From contig NZ_CP085335.1 of assembly GCF_020618475.1 (NCBI RefSeq), forward strand, positions 2,810,037-2,874,036: DNA of 64,000 bases, written 5' to 3'. Under the pieces are notes generated by a model, which was not told the origin of the DNA, searched no databases, and worked only from the letters and a program-made list of their open reading frames with translations. Shown piece after piece: positions 24,463-33,337 of the stretch. The stretch is from Haladaptatus halobius (GTDB lineage: Archaea; Halobacteriota; Halobacteria; Halobacteriales; Haladaptataceae). Both the position numbers and the translations under genes were made by a program. Position 1 is the first letter of the stretch. The number at the start of each line of letters is the position of its first letter.

Positions 24463-25875
24463 ATGAGCACCCCGGTTCCGGAACTGACGGAGCGCGCAAC
24501 GGCGTGTGCGGATCAATTACGCGACGCCGACGGCGTCCTGCTCGCATCGCACATCGACGCCGACGGTCTGACGAGCGCCGCCATCGCTTCGTCCGCGCTC
24601 AAACGCGCGGGGATTCGATTCGAGACCGTGTTCAGCAAGCAACTCGACGCGGACGAAATCGCGTCCGTCGCGGCGACCGAATACGACACTGTCCTGTTCA
24701 CCGACTTCGGAAGCGGGCAACTCGACATCATCGCGGAGCACGAGTCGGCGGGCGATTTCACGCCGGTCATCGCCGACCACCACCAGCCAGCGGACGCGGA
24801 TACCGAGTTCCATCTCAACCCTCTCCTGTTCGGCATCGACGGCTCGTCGGAACTCTCCGGCGCGGGAGCAAGCTACGTTCTCGCACGTGCGCTCGAACCG
24901 GACGACAGTGATAACCGCGACCTCGCGGCGCTCGCGGTCGTCGGGGCCGTCGGCGACATGCAGATTTCCGACGGTGAACTCGTCGGTGCGAACGCGAACG
25001 TCATGGAGGAGGGGATCGACGCAGGCGTCCTCGAAATCGGAACCGACCTCGCTCTGTACGGCAAGCAGACTCGTCCTCTCCCGAAGCTGCTGGAGTATGC
25101 GACTGACGTGCACATCCCCGGTATCTCGAACGACCAGAACGGCGTCCTTCGATTCCTCGACGGACTCGGCGTCAACCTTCAGGAAGACGGCGATTGGCGG
25201 CGCTGGGTCGATCTGACCGGCGACGAGAAACAGACCGTCGCCAGCGCACTCGTTCGGCGTGCGATGCGAAAAGGCGTCCCCGCCGAGAAGATAGACGGAC
25301 TGGTCGGAACTTCCTACACGCTCGCCGGTGAAGTGAAAGGGACGGAACTCCGCGACGTGAGCGAGTTCTCGACCCTGCTCAACGCCACGGCGCGCTACGA
25401 CCGGGCGGACGTCGGTCTCGCCGTCTGTCTCGGCGACCGCGACGCCGCACTGGAACGGGCGCGAACCCTGCTGACGAACCACCGACGAAACCTCTCGGAA
25501 GCTATCAACTGGGTTCAGTCCGAGGGCGTCACCCGAGAGGAGCACGTCCAGTGGTTCCACGCCGGAGACCGCGTCCGTGAGACGATCGTCGGCATCGTCG
25601 CAGGAATGGCGGTTGGTGCGAACGGAATCGACCGCGGAACGCCCATCGTCGCCTTCGCCGAAAAGAACGACGAGGAAGTGAAAGTCTCCGCGCGCGGGAC
25701 GCCCGCGCTCACGCGCAAGGGTCTCGACCTCTCCGTCGTGATGAAAGAAGCGTCCCGTGCGGTCGGCGGCGACGGCGGCGGTCACAACGTTGCGGCAGGG
25801 GCGACGGTACCGAAAGGACGGGAAGAGGTGTTCGTCGCGCACGCCGACGAACTGGTCGGCGAACAGCTCCGGTAA
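24463..25875 (+). CDS. DHH-family single-strand exonuclease (RecJ/GAN-like)
   Basis: A 470-residue archaeal RecJ-type nuclease. DHH motifs: SHIDADGLTSA (motif I), TDFGSGQ (II), ADHHQPADAD (III, the DHH itself), GAVGDMQ (IV). The DHHA1 substrate domain ends with GGDGGGHNVAAGATVP near residue 435, which holds the conserved GGGH. Metal-dependent hydrolysis of single-stranded DNA or RNA, probably as the GINS-associated nuclease of the replisome or in repair. All catalytic motifs are intact. ATG 24463 gives the normal N-terminus. Confidence 0.92.
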   Translation: MSTPVPELTERATACADQLRDADGVLLASHIDADGLTSAAIASSALKRAGIRFETVFSKQLDADEIASVAATEYDTVLFTDFGSGQLDIIAEHESAGDFTPVIADHHQPADADTEFHLNPLLFGIDGSSELSGAGASYVLARALEPDDSDNRDLAALAVVGAVGDMQISDGELVGANANVMEEGIDAGVLEIGTDLALYGKQTRPLPKLLEYATDVHIPGISNDQNGVLRFLDGLGVNLQEDGDWRRWVDLTGDEKQTVASALVRRAMRKGVPAEKIDGLVGTSYTLAGEVKGTELRDVSEFSTLLNATARYDRADVGLAVCLGDRDAALERARTLLTNHRRNLSEAINWVQSEGVTREEHVQWFHAGDRVRETIVGIVAGMAVGANGIDRGTPIVAFAEKNDEEVKVSARGTPALTRKGLDLSVVMKEASRAVGGDGGGHNVAAGATVPKGREEVFVAHADELVGEQLR

Positions 25876-25950
25876 GCGCTTCATTTCGGCGGTTTCACGC
25901 TTTGGATTTCCTCGTCGTCGTCCGGCGGTTCGGATGCCAATCTGTTCGAA

Positions 25951-26439
25951 TCACTCGCTAGTCGTACTGTAAGTGTCGGATGGTGGCTGCCAACGCCGAT
26001 TGGCGAACGTAGCGCCGAGGGCACCGAATAGCGCCGCTCCGACGAACCGTCCCCAGAGACATGCGGACAGGATGGCGTACTCCGTCGCGGTCGGACGGAG
26101 CGAAACCGCCGTTCCCGTCCAGCTTACGGGTGCGATTCCGATGCCGTACGCAACGCCTCCGACGGCGAACCTGGCGACGACCTCCTTGAGGGTCACCTCC
26201 TCGACACGCACGAGATAGAATCCGCCGATCACTGCGAGTAGCGGTATTTCGTAGAACGCGAGGTTCCCACCGACCGTAGCGACCGGCTGAAACCACGTTT
26301 CGAGAAACCGACGTGCGACGGCCTCGGCGAGGAAATGTTGCGGGGGTGCGAACAGGAGGAAGACGGTCACGGCGTCGACGAGGACACCGAATCCGCCGAG
26401 ACCGACTCTGATTCGAACTGCGGATCGTCGGAACTACAT
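25951..26439 (-). pseudogene. four-helix membrane protein with a stop at codon 2
   Basis: The ATG at 26439 is placed exactly 27 nt after a strong TATATAA box, but the next codon is TAG (26434-26436). After it the frame is fully open and protein-like: FRRSAVRIRVGLGGFGVLVD leads into the first membrane helix VTVFLLFAPPQHFL, then three more hydrophobic segments and the tail NRRWQPPSDTY. The only other start is GTG 26370, inside helix 1, which would cut off the positive N-terminus. So the gene is broken, or initiates oddly. The family is not recognised. Confidence 0.55.
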
Positions 26440-26461
26440 TTCCTCTCAAATAGTTTGGATA

Positions 26462-26469
26462 TTATATAA
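26462..26469 (-). promoter_or_regulatory. TATA box of the membrane gene at 25951-26439
   Basis: TTATATAA centred 27 nt before ATG 26439 on the minus strand, one of the best TATA matches in the window. It supports a leaderless start at that ATG despite the following TAG codon. Confidence 0.6.
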
Positions 26470-27410
26470 GTTCCGAACGCAAAGCGCTCCTGTTCGTCCG
26501 AAATTGCTCGTCATAGCCCGAAGAAAGCCGGTTCTAAAGCCGGTGGCGATTCCGGCGTTGAAACCGCATCCTGTGATTTTGTATAGCGACAAACGATTTA
26601 TCTCGACGAAACTGTCGATATCCGGTATCGCCTCGAAAGTGCATCGCTGAGCACTCGATCGTTGGCCGACGGTCGGCTCACCGATTCGGACGGTCGTTCC
26701 CTTCATATCGTCCAACACGAGAAGACTTCCGTCGCGCGTGGGAGAAAAATCCGGAAGAGGAGAGGAACGAATTTCTGGAGATGGAATACTTGGCGCCGGT
26801 CGGGCGAAATGCGCACCCCCTCCGAGAACAGCGAAGCGAGCACCTGCAACGGGACGCCATCGAGGATGACGGCGGAGAACTCCTATTCCTCGTGCGAACC
26901 TGCGAGGTTCGCAGCCGATTTCGTGTGCGCGAAGGGTACGAGACGTGCTCCGCTGACGTTCGTGTAATTTCGGCTTTCTCCTTCGGATTCTGTCGGGGCT
27001 CGAACCGGCAAAAGGAACGTCGTCGCTGGAAGTCACCTGCCGTTTCCGTGGCTTCCTCGTTCGCCTCCGTCGACCTCTCCGTAGCCGAAACGACTCGAAA
27101 GTCGGTCGAACCGAGCAGATCCTCTATTATTGGTATCACTATACACTCCGACGATATACCGCATATCGATATGCGAAATAACGGGGCAGCCGTTTTCCGG
27201 TGCCGTACATCCAGTCGGACGCCTGGCTATCTGTCGAATAATCGTAATTCAATCGCCGAACGACGAGTATCTCGCAGTACGGTCCCCGAAACGCGGCAGA
27301 ACGCATCGACTGGCGACTTCTCGGCAGGGCGGGCGGACTCCTCGGCCTCGCCATCGCGTGGTGACTCTCCAATTCGGTAGTGCGGTCGAGGATCCGCGCC
27401 GAACGGTTCC
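26470..27410. other. about 0.94 kb without a credible gene
   Basis: All open frames here read as Arg/Ser/Pro-rich shadow-like translations, on both strands. A short frame at about 27252-27363 reads RNAAERIDWRLLGRAGGLLGLAIAW before a stop. It looks like the C-terminus of a lost membrane protein, but it has no start codon. The stretch is probably decayed coding DNA or a regulatory region. I see no tRNA or repeat array in it. Confidence 0.5.
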
Positions 27411-27441
27411 ATTTTTACCCGCTCCGCTCCTCGTTCCGGGC

Positions 27442-27768
27442 ATGACCGAGTTCGACCCCGAGAAGTTCGAGGACAAGTACGTCCACTACTTCAACGAACT
27501 CCAGCGAGCGTACAAGAACGCCTTCAACTACATGAACGACCGATACGACTCCGAACTCGTTCACGCCATCGACCAGCAGGTGTTGAACGAGAGTGAACCG
27601 TTCTACGAGGGGGATGGCGAGTTCCGCGTCGAACTCCCCGAGAATCCGGCCGACCGCGTGCAGGGTGTTCTCGCGGACGACGAGAAGATCGCGGAAACGG
27701 TGAACGTCTACGTCGAACGAATCGAATCCGAACTGCGTCGCACGTTCGGGTTCGAATCGAACGATTAG
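27442..27768 (+). CDS. DUF5783-like conserved haloarchaeal protein
   Basis: A 108-residue acidic soluble protein (MTEFDPEKFEDKYVHYFNELQRAYKN ... RTFGFESND) that is mostly helical. A TTTTTA element at 27412-27417 lies 28 nt before ATG 27442, fitting a leaderless start; the longer frame from 27130 has no family match. It resembles the haloarchaeal family I recall as DUF5783, function unknown. No membrane segment, no cysteines. Confidence 0.78.
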   Translation: MTEFDPEKFEDKYVHYFNELQRAYKNAFNYMNDRYDSELVHAIDQQVLNESEPFYEGDGEFRVELPENPADRVQGVLADDEKIAETVNVYVERIESELRRTFGFESND

Positions 27769-28007
27769 AGTTCGCGGTCGAACGCCTGTTCCGCGGTCTC
27801 TTCGACGCCACCGTTGCGGAATCCTCCGACCATCTCCAGTAGTACCTTTAGGGGGGTTCATCGTCGCATCTCTCAACACGGGAACGTAAGCGTTCCGTTA
27901 GAAAATCGGAGAAAAGGTTGGAACACGGTTCATAACCGGCGAAAATACCCGAATTCGAATCGAGGATAGTGGAAAGGCCTAAGGAGGCTGGCCCCCTACG
28001 CCGGAAC

Positions 28008-28367
28008 ATGAGCACCGACACTCAGGAAGAGGCCGATGACTTGGAAGAACGGGTCAGCAATTTCCTGCGCCGTAACTTCCCACAGATCCAGATGCACGGC
28101 GGGAGCGCCGCCATCCAGAACATCGACCGCGAGACCGGCGAAGTCACCATCATGCTGGGCGGCGCGTGTAGCGGCTGTGGCATCTCCCCGATGACGATTC
28201 AGGCGATCAAGAGCCGGATGGTCAAGGAAATCCCCGAAATCGAGAGGGTCAACGCCGACACCGGAATGGGCGGCGACGGCGGGATGGGCGGCGGCATGAG
28301 TCCGTCTTTCCCCGGCGAATCGAGCGACGATTCCGACGAAGACGAAGGTCCGCAGGCCCCGTTCTAA
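28008..28367 (+). CDS. NifU-like iron-sulfur scaffold protein
   Basis: A 119-residue protein with one NifU C-terminal domain. The pair of cysteines in GGACSGCGISPMT (about residues 53-56) binds a labile Fe-S cluster for transfer to apoproteins. The C-terminal third is Met/Gly-rich then acidic (MGGDGGMGGGM, SSDDSDEDEG), an appended disordered tail common in haloarchaeal versions. ATG 28008 is chosen over 27969 because MSTDTQEEADDLEERV is the natural start. A TTTTT run at 28374-28378 after the stop may end the transcript. Confidence 0.9.
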   Translation: MSTDTQEEADDLEERVSNFLRRNFPQIQMHGGSAAIQNIDRETGEVTIMLGGACSGCGISPMTIQAIKSRMVKEIPEIERVNADTGMGGDGGMGGGMSPSFPGESSDDSDEDEGPQAPF

Positions 28368-28413
28368 CCCCGTATTTTTAGCTTTCGGCCGGTTCCACGC
28401 CCGGAATCACGAT

Positions 28414-28419
28414 ATTTAT
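28414..28419 (+). promoter_or_regulatory. TATA box of the sulfatase-family gene
   Basis: ATTTAT in GATATTTATC, about 31 nt before ATG 28448, consistent with a short or absent leader. Confidence 0.5.
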
Positions 28420-28447
28420 CCCATCGGACGGTGTAGCAGGCGACAGT

Positions 28448-29950
28448 ATGACGAACGACGACGCCGTGGCGCAGAACGTCGTATTCGTGGTCATAGACAC
28501 TGTTCGGAAAGACCACCTCTCTGTCTACGGATACGACCGACCAACGACGCCGGGCCTCGAACGGTTCGCGGAGGACGCGACCGTGTTCGAGCAGGCGGTC
28601 GCCCCTGCTCCGTGGACCCTGCCGGTACACGCCTCGCTGTTCACTGGTATGTATCCCAGCGAGCACGGAGCGAGCCAGGAGAACCCCTATCTGGAAGGCG
28701 CGACCACGCTCGCACAGACGCTCTCCGCCGCCGGATACGACACCGCTTGCTACTCCTCGAACGCGTGGATAACGCCGTACACTCATCTCACCGACGGTTT
28801 CGACGACCAGGACAACTTCTTCGAAGTGATGCCCGGCGACTTCCTCTCCGGGCCGATGGCGAAGGCGTGGAAGATGATGAACGACAACGAACGACTCCGC
28901 GCCGTCGCCGACAAACTGGTCAGTCTCGGCAACGTGGCACACGAGTATCTCGCCAGCGGCGAGGGTGCGGACTCGAAGACGCCGCAGGTCATCGACAGCA
29001 CCATCGAGTTCATCGACGACGCCAACGGCCCCTACTTCACGTTCATCAACCTGATGGACGCCCACCTGCCCTACCATCCGCCGAAGGAGTACCGGGAGCA
29101 GTTCGCACCCGGCGTCGATTCGACCGAGGTGTGCCAGAACTCGAAGGAGTACAACAGCGGCGCACGCGACATCGGCGAGGATGAGTGGGAGGCCATCCGC
29201 GGCCTCTACGACGCCGAAATCCGGCACATCGACGACCAACTCGAACGACTGTTTTCGTGGCTCCGAGCGAACGACGAGTGGGACGACACGATGGTCGTCA
29301 TCTGCGCCGACCACGGCGAACTCCACGGCGAACACGACCTGTATGGCCACGAGTTCTGCATCTACGACCCCGTCGTCAACGTTCCGCTGCTGGTCAAACA
29401 CCCCAAGCTCGACTCGGATGTGAGCGACGAACAGGTCGAACTCATCGACCTCTACCACACGGTTCTCGACCACACCGGCGTTTCGGGGTCGAACTCGACG
29501 CGCCCGCTCGACGAAGCGCGCTCGCTTCTCAGCGCGAATTATCGGTCTTTCGCCGAGGACGTGCCGGGCGACGGCGAGTGCGCCTTCGTGGAGTACTACC
29601 GCCCGGTGGTCGAACTGAAACAGCTCGAAGAGAAGGCGAAGCGGGCGAACATCGAACTCGACGAGGATTCGCGCTTCTACTCCCGGATGCGGGCTGCCCG
29701 CAGGCCGGACGCGAAGTACATCCGCAACGAGCGCATCGAAGACGAGTTCTACCATCTGGACGACGATCCCGGCGAACGCCACGACGCCCGCGGCGAGGGT
29801 AGCGACGAGGAAATCGAACTCGAAGCCGCGCTCTCCGCGTTCGAGGAGACCGTCGGCGGCGAGTGGAACGAAGTTGGCGGCGACGACGTGCTCGGCGATA
29901 TGAGCGACGACGCGAAAGACCGACTGCAAGACCTCGGATACATCGACTAA
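28448..29950 (+). CDS. sulfatase / alkaline-phosphatase-superfamily enzyme with threonine at the nucleophile site
   Basis: A 500-residue protein of the sulfatase fold. Metal ligands: D17 in VVIDTVRKDHLS and the ADHGELHGEH motif near residue 285. The nucleophile segment, CxPxR or SxPxR in true formylglycine sulfatases, reads PWTLPVHASLFTG (T57), so formylglycine cannot form there. Threonine nucleophiles occur in the phospho-transferring relatives such as LtaS and EptA, so a phosphotransferase or phosphodiesterase role is as likely as sulfatase. No signal peptide is visible, so it is probably cytoplasmic or peripheral. A flippase-like gene starts 1 nt after its stop, suggesting a surface lipid or glycan function. 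Confidence 0.88.
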   Translation: MTNDDAVAQNVVFVVIDTVRKDHLSVYGYDRPTTPGLERFAEDATVFEQAVAPAPWTLPVHASLFTGMYPSEHGASQENPYLEGATTLAQTLSAAGYDTACYSSNAWITPYTHLTDGFDDQDNFFEVMPGDFLSGPMAKAWKMMNDNERLRAVADKLVSLGNVAHEYLASGEGADSKTPQVIDSTIEFIDDANGPYFTFINLMDAHLPYHPPKEYREQFAPGVDSTEVCQNSKEYNSGARDIGEDEWEAIRGLYDAEIRHIDDQLERLFSWLRANDEWDDTMVVICADHGELHGEHDLYGHEFCIYDPVVNVPLLVKHPKLDSDVSDEQVELIDLYHTVLDHTGVSGSNSTRPLDEARSLLSANYRSFAEDVPGDGECAFVEYYRPVVELKQLEEKAKRANIELDEDSRFYSRMRAARRPDAKYIRNERIEDEFYHLDDDPGERHDARGEGSDEEIELEAALSAFEETVGGEWNEVGGDDVLGDMSDDAKDRLQDLGYID

Positions 29951-29951
29951 C

Positions 29952-31001
29952 GTGACGGACGAGTCGGCATCGGATGGCGGGAAGGCGCTGTCCGCAGGAC
30001 TTACGGAGCGGTTCGGAACCGGCAAGCTACTGCTGGGGTTCGTCGTCGCCGGTATCCTCATCTACCTGCTCGTCATGGTCGCGGGCTGGCGACGGGTGCT
30101 CAACGCCCTCGAAGGGGCGGACTACACGTGGGTCTGGGTCGCCTGCGCTTCGACCGTCGTCGGACTGGCCGCGTGGGGGAAAGCGTGGCAGATCGTGCTC
30201 GCGGTGCTCGACATCGAAGTGCGGTTCAAACGCCTCGTCGTCACCTACTTCGCAGCGACGTTCGCCAACTATGTCACGCCGCTCGGACAGGCGGGCGGCG
30301 AGCCGTTCATCGCGTACATCCTCTCGCGGGATACGGAAGCGAGTTACGAGGACAGCCTCGCCAGCGTCGTGACGGCCGACCTACTCAACCTGCTTCCGTT
30401 CTTCAACTTCGCCGCCCTCGGGCTGAGCTATCTGCTCCTCCGGGCGTCGCTCCCGGACAACGCGAAGACGCTCGCGCAGGGACTCGCCGCGCTGGCGTTC
30501 GGCGTTCCGGCGATAGCGTACGCCGGATGGCGATACCGACAGCGGGTCGAAGACCTCATGCTCACGCTCGTTCGACCCCTCGCCAACCGAACGAACCGAA
30601 TCACGCTCGACGGCGTCAGAGCGCGCATCGAGCGGTTCTACCACTCGCTGGAGCGAATCGCGGACGAGCCGCGCGAACTGCTGTTCGCGCTCGTCTTCTC
30701 GTACACCGGCTGGATCTTCTTCGCCCTCCCGCTGTACTTCGCGGGACGCGCGCTCGGCCTGCCCCTCGAACTGGTGCTCGTGCTCTTCATCGTCCCGGCG
30801 AGCACGCTGGCCGGACTGACGCCGACGCCGGGCGGACTGGCGGGCGTCGAGGCGGCGCTGGTCGTCCTCATCGTCGCGCTCGTCCCGGCGATCGCACCGG
30901 GGTCGGCGGTCGCGGCCGCGCTCATCTACCGGTTCGCGAGCTACTGGTTCGTCCTCGGAGTGAGCGGACTCGCGGCGCTGTTCGTCATCATGCGTTCGTA
31001 A
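29952..31001 (+). CDS. flippase-like membrane protein (LPG synthase TM / UPF0104 family)
   Basis: A 349-residue protein with eight or more hydrophobic segments, starting at GTG 29952 directly after the sulfatase-family stop. Signatures: the YFAATFANYVTPLGQAGGEP segment with the conserved NxxxPxxxGGEP, and ASTLAGLTPTPGGLAGVEAA with the PGGxGxxE motif of the lysylphosphatidylglycerol synthase TM domain. Relatives include AglD-type proteins that act on dolichyl lipids. It probably moves or uses a lipid-linked precursor. It is almost certainly co-transcribed with the preceding gene. Confidence 0.9.
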   Translation: MTDESASDGGKALSAGLTERFGTGKLLLGFVVAGILIYLLVMVAGWRRVLNALEGADYTWVWVACASTVVGLAAWGKAWQIVLAVLDIEVRFKRLVVTYFAATFANYVTPLGQAGGEPFIAYILSRDTEASYEDSLASVVTADLLNLLPFFNFAALGLSYLLLRASLPDNAKTLAQGLAALAFGVPAIAYAGWRYRQRVEDLMLTLVRPLANRTNRITLDGVRARIERFYHSLERIADEPRELLFALVFSYTGWIFFALPLYFAGRALGLPLELVLVLFIVPASTLAGLTPTPGGLAGVEAALVVLIVALVPAIAPGSAVAAALIYRFASYWFVLGVSGLAALFVIMRS

Positions 31002-31004
31002 ATC

Positions 31005-31027
31005 GCCTCGGGGTCAAGTCCCGAGGC
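31005..31027. repeat. hairpin at the end of the decayed TnpB gene
   Basis: GCCTCGGG, a 7-nt loop, CCCGAGGC, an 8-bp perfect stem starting 4 bp after the flippase stop and 20 bp beyond the TnpB stop on the opposite strand. Position and form match the right-end hairpin of IS200/IS605 elements, where the guide-RNA scaffold ends. It could also terminate transcripts of the flippase operon. Confidence 0.6.
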
Positions 31028-31046
31028 TTTCGCGTAGACTCCCGTT

Positions 31047-32256
31047 CTATGCCTCGGAAGAGGCAGGGGGTACGTACTCCCCACTCACATTCAGCGTCCC
31101 GCGATTCAAGCGCACATCTACGGGTGCGCCTCCGTCACCTGCATTTTGCCTGCGACGAAGATACTGCAAACCGATATTCTTCGAGGCGTTGTAGTCCGCT
31201 TGGTTCTCGTAGCCACACTGCTGACACTCGAACGTCTCTTGATACCGATTATCGTCGTGGGTAAACCTATATAACACCGCTTGGATGTGTTGCGAGGGTC
31301 AACCTGAACGACTTCCACGCCGTGTTTCTCGGCCTTGTAATCGATGTACTCGTAGAGGCGTCGGAACGCCCAGATGTGGTGCCACGTCGCCTTGGAGATG
31401 TTCTCCGAATGTGAGTCAAGCCCTCAAACACGATGTGCGAACACTCGTTTTCAACGGCTTCTTCGATGAGTTCATTCGCTACCGTGTGCATGTCGATCTC
31501 AAAGCGTCCGTACTCTTTCCGTCCAACGCACTCGATGTTCTCGTGAGCATGGCGAGACCCACACTGTTGGAGCGACCCACGGCGGTTCTCGTACTTTCGA
31601 CGCCAGTGGTTAAACTCGTCTGCCGACCAGAATTGGCCCGTTGAGGTGACGGCGATATTGTTAATACCCAAGTCCACACCAAGGACTGTTCTGTGCTTGG
31701 ATGCGGATTCGGATGTCTCGTCGTCCTCAACTTTCCGCATCGAAGCGTGGAGATACCAGTCGCCGTCGCGGTACTGGAGGTGCGCCATCCTAAACTCGGA
31801 ATCCTCGTCGGAGACGTACTTCGTCGGTGGCGTCTTCGAGTCGTCTGGGAGGATGTACTCGCACTCGACGCGCCCATCAACGGTGGAGAGGGATACGTGG
31901 TCGTGGTGAAACGTTGCGGAGCGTTTGTCGTACACTGCGCTGTCTGCCGAGAAGTAGGGTTTCGAAGTGTTTTCTCCGCGTTTGAGGCGTTCGACCCCGC
32001 TCTTTACCGCTTCGACCGCACGGCGAATTCCTTTCTGCACGAAATTCGCTGTCAGGTCGGTTTCGTCGCGGAGTCGGTCGTACAGGGCGCGTTCGGCCTT
32101 GGCTTTTGAAATGACGTGGTATCCGTCGTCGCCGTGCCAGCACCACTCACTCGCGGTGTTGGCGCAATGTTTGAACTGCTCGACTGTCTCTCGGAGAAGC
32201 GGGTCGGCTCCGTCGGGAGTGTCGAGTTTAATGACGGCGGTACGACGGTATCCCAC
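31047..32256 (-). pseudogene. IS200/IS605-family tnpB, decayed
   Basis: Begins at GTG 32256 (MGYRRTAVIKLDTPDG) and keeps a normal RuvC core: VLGVDLGINNIAVTS with the catalytic Asp and [10 protein letters not shown] with the catalytic Glu. One frameshift follows THIR (near 31400); the next frame reads [19 protein letters not shown] and [16 protein letters not shown] second lesion of about 4 nt near 31280 removes the second Cys of the zinc ribbon and shifts to [20 protein letters not shown] and [10 protein letters not shown], ending at 31047. So catalytic residues survive but the protein is broken in two places. No tnpA partner is present. Confidence 0.88.
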
Positions 32257-32347
32257 TGTGTTTCACATATAACGTAAGAGTTATTTAATGGTTGGAGAGT
32301 CGGATCTGCCATCGAACATAGTTAGTGGCATCGAGTATCGGCTTCCT

Positions 32348-32368
32348 CCCCGACCGCAAGGGTCGGGG
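32348..32368. repeat. hairpin resembling a TnpB right-end / guide-RNA scaffold stem
   Basis: CCCCGACC, loop GCAAG, GGTCGGGG, an 8-bp perfect stem. Read on the minus strand it is GATGCCCCGACC ... GGTCGGGGAGGAAGCC, the form I associate with the 3-prime end of tnpB-type elements. It lies about 90 bp upstream of the decayed tnpB and 40 bp downstream of the panE stop, so it may be left from an earlier element or a left end. Confidence 0.5.
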
Positions 32369-32407
32369 CATCCGCTTTGACCAGCTGTGAACCGCCACCA
32401 CTGATTT

Positions 32408-33307
32408 TTACGCTCGCGCATTCTCGCGTTCCCACGCCCTGACGAGTCCGACGAGCGTCCGGTTCACGGGCGTCTCGACGCCGCGTTCGCGTCCCCGGGA
32501 AACGACGTACCCGTTTATCGCGTCGACCTCCGTTCGGCGACCCGCCTCCACGTCCTGTCGCATCGAGGAGGTGTTCGCCGCGGTCGCTTCCGCGACCGCG
32601 GCGACCGCGGCGACGGCGTCCTTGTCGGCGAGTTCGACGCCCTCGGCGCGGGCGACTCCGGCAGTCTCGCGGGCCGCCGCCGATGCTATCTCGCAGGCAT
32701 CTCCAGCAGCGAGCGCCTCGTTCTCTACTCGGGCGAGCGCGGTCGTCGGATTGATTCCCGCGTTTACGGCGAGTTTCTCCCAGAGGCGGTGGGGCATGTC
32801 CTCCGCGACCTCCGTCTCGATTCCCGCCTCGGCGAAGGCGGCTCCGACGCGACGCGCCGCATCGGAGCGACCGCCCTCGCGCGCACCGAGGACGACGTTC
32901 CCGACGCCCGTGCATTCGACCTCGCCCGGCCCGGTTCGAACCGCGCCGTAGGTCGCGGTTCCGGCGATGACGGGGCAGTTCACGTACTCAGCCAGCGTCC
33001 CCTCGTTGCCCATCCCGTTCTGGAGCGAGAGCACGGCGTCGAACTCGCCGGTCGCTAGTTGGCGCGCCGCGTTCTCGGTGTTGAACGCCTTGACGGTCAC
33101 GACGGCACAATCGGCGTGCAGATCAGTTCCGGCGGCGGTGGCGTCCGGCCGAACTCGGAAATCGAACTCGCCGCCGACGTGCAGGCCCGCCTCGCGCACC
33201 GCGGTCACGTGGGGGTCGCGGGCGATGAGCGTGACCGCGTGCTCGCGGGCGAGCAGTCCGCCGACGAGGCTCCCCAGGCTTCCTGCACCGAACACGACGA
33301 TGTCCAT
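32408..33307 (-). CDS. panE: 2-dehydropantoate 2-reductase (ketopantoate reductase)
   Basis: A 299-residue NAD(P)H-dependent enzyme that makes pantoate for coenzyme A. The Rossmann motif is at the N-terminus (IVVFGAGSLGSLVGG), then VTVKAFNTENA, the QNGMGNE motif near residue 115, and the catalytic lysine in WEKLAVNAGINPTTAL near residue 175. The C-terminal helical domain closes with SSMRQDVEAGRRTEVDAING, the usual end motif. ATG 33307 is the only start that keeps the Rossmann motif. In some archaea the enzyme may serve a different 2-oxoacid, but the motifs are complete. Confidence 0.92.
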   Translation of the reverse strand: MDIVVFGAGSLGSLVGGLLAREHAVTLIARDPHVTAVREAGLHVGGEFDFRVRPDATAAGTDLHADCAVVTVKAFNTENAARQLATGEFDAVLSLQNGMGNEGTLAEYVNCPVIAGTATYGAVRTGPGEVECTGVGNVVLGAREGGRSDAARRVGAAFAEAGIETEVAEDMPHRLWEKLAVNAGINPTTALARVENEALAAGDACEIASAAARETAGVARAEGVELADKDAVAAVAAVAEATAANTSSMRQDVEAGRRTEVDAINGYVVSRGRERGVETPVNRTLVGLVRAWERENARA

Positions 33308-33337
33308 ACCCGACCGAGGTGGTCGGGGGTGAAAAAC

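Noticed and set aside
26678..27139. Minus-strand ORF starting MIPIIEDLLGSTDFRVV as a gene
   Set aside because: After the first 35 residues it becomes Arg/Ser-rich and lacks a family feature; there is no promoter at a suitable distance.
28448..29950. Formylglycine-dependent sulfatase
   Set aside because: The modification motif CxPxR or SxPxR is absent; the site has Thr, so I keep only the superfamily call.
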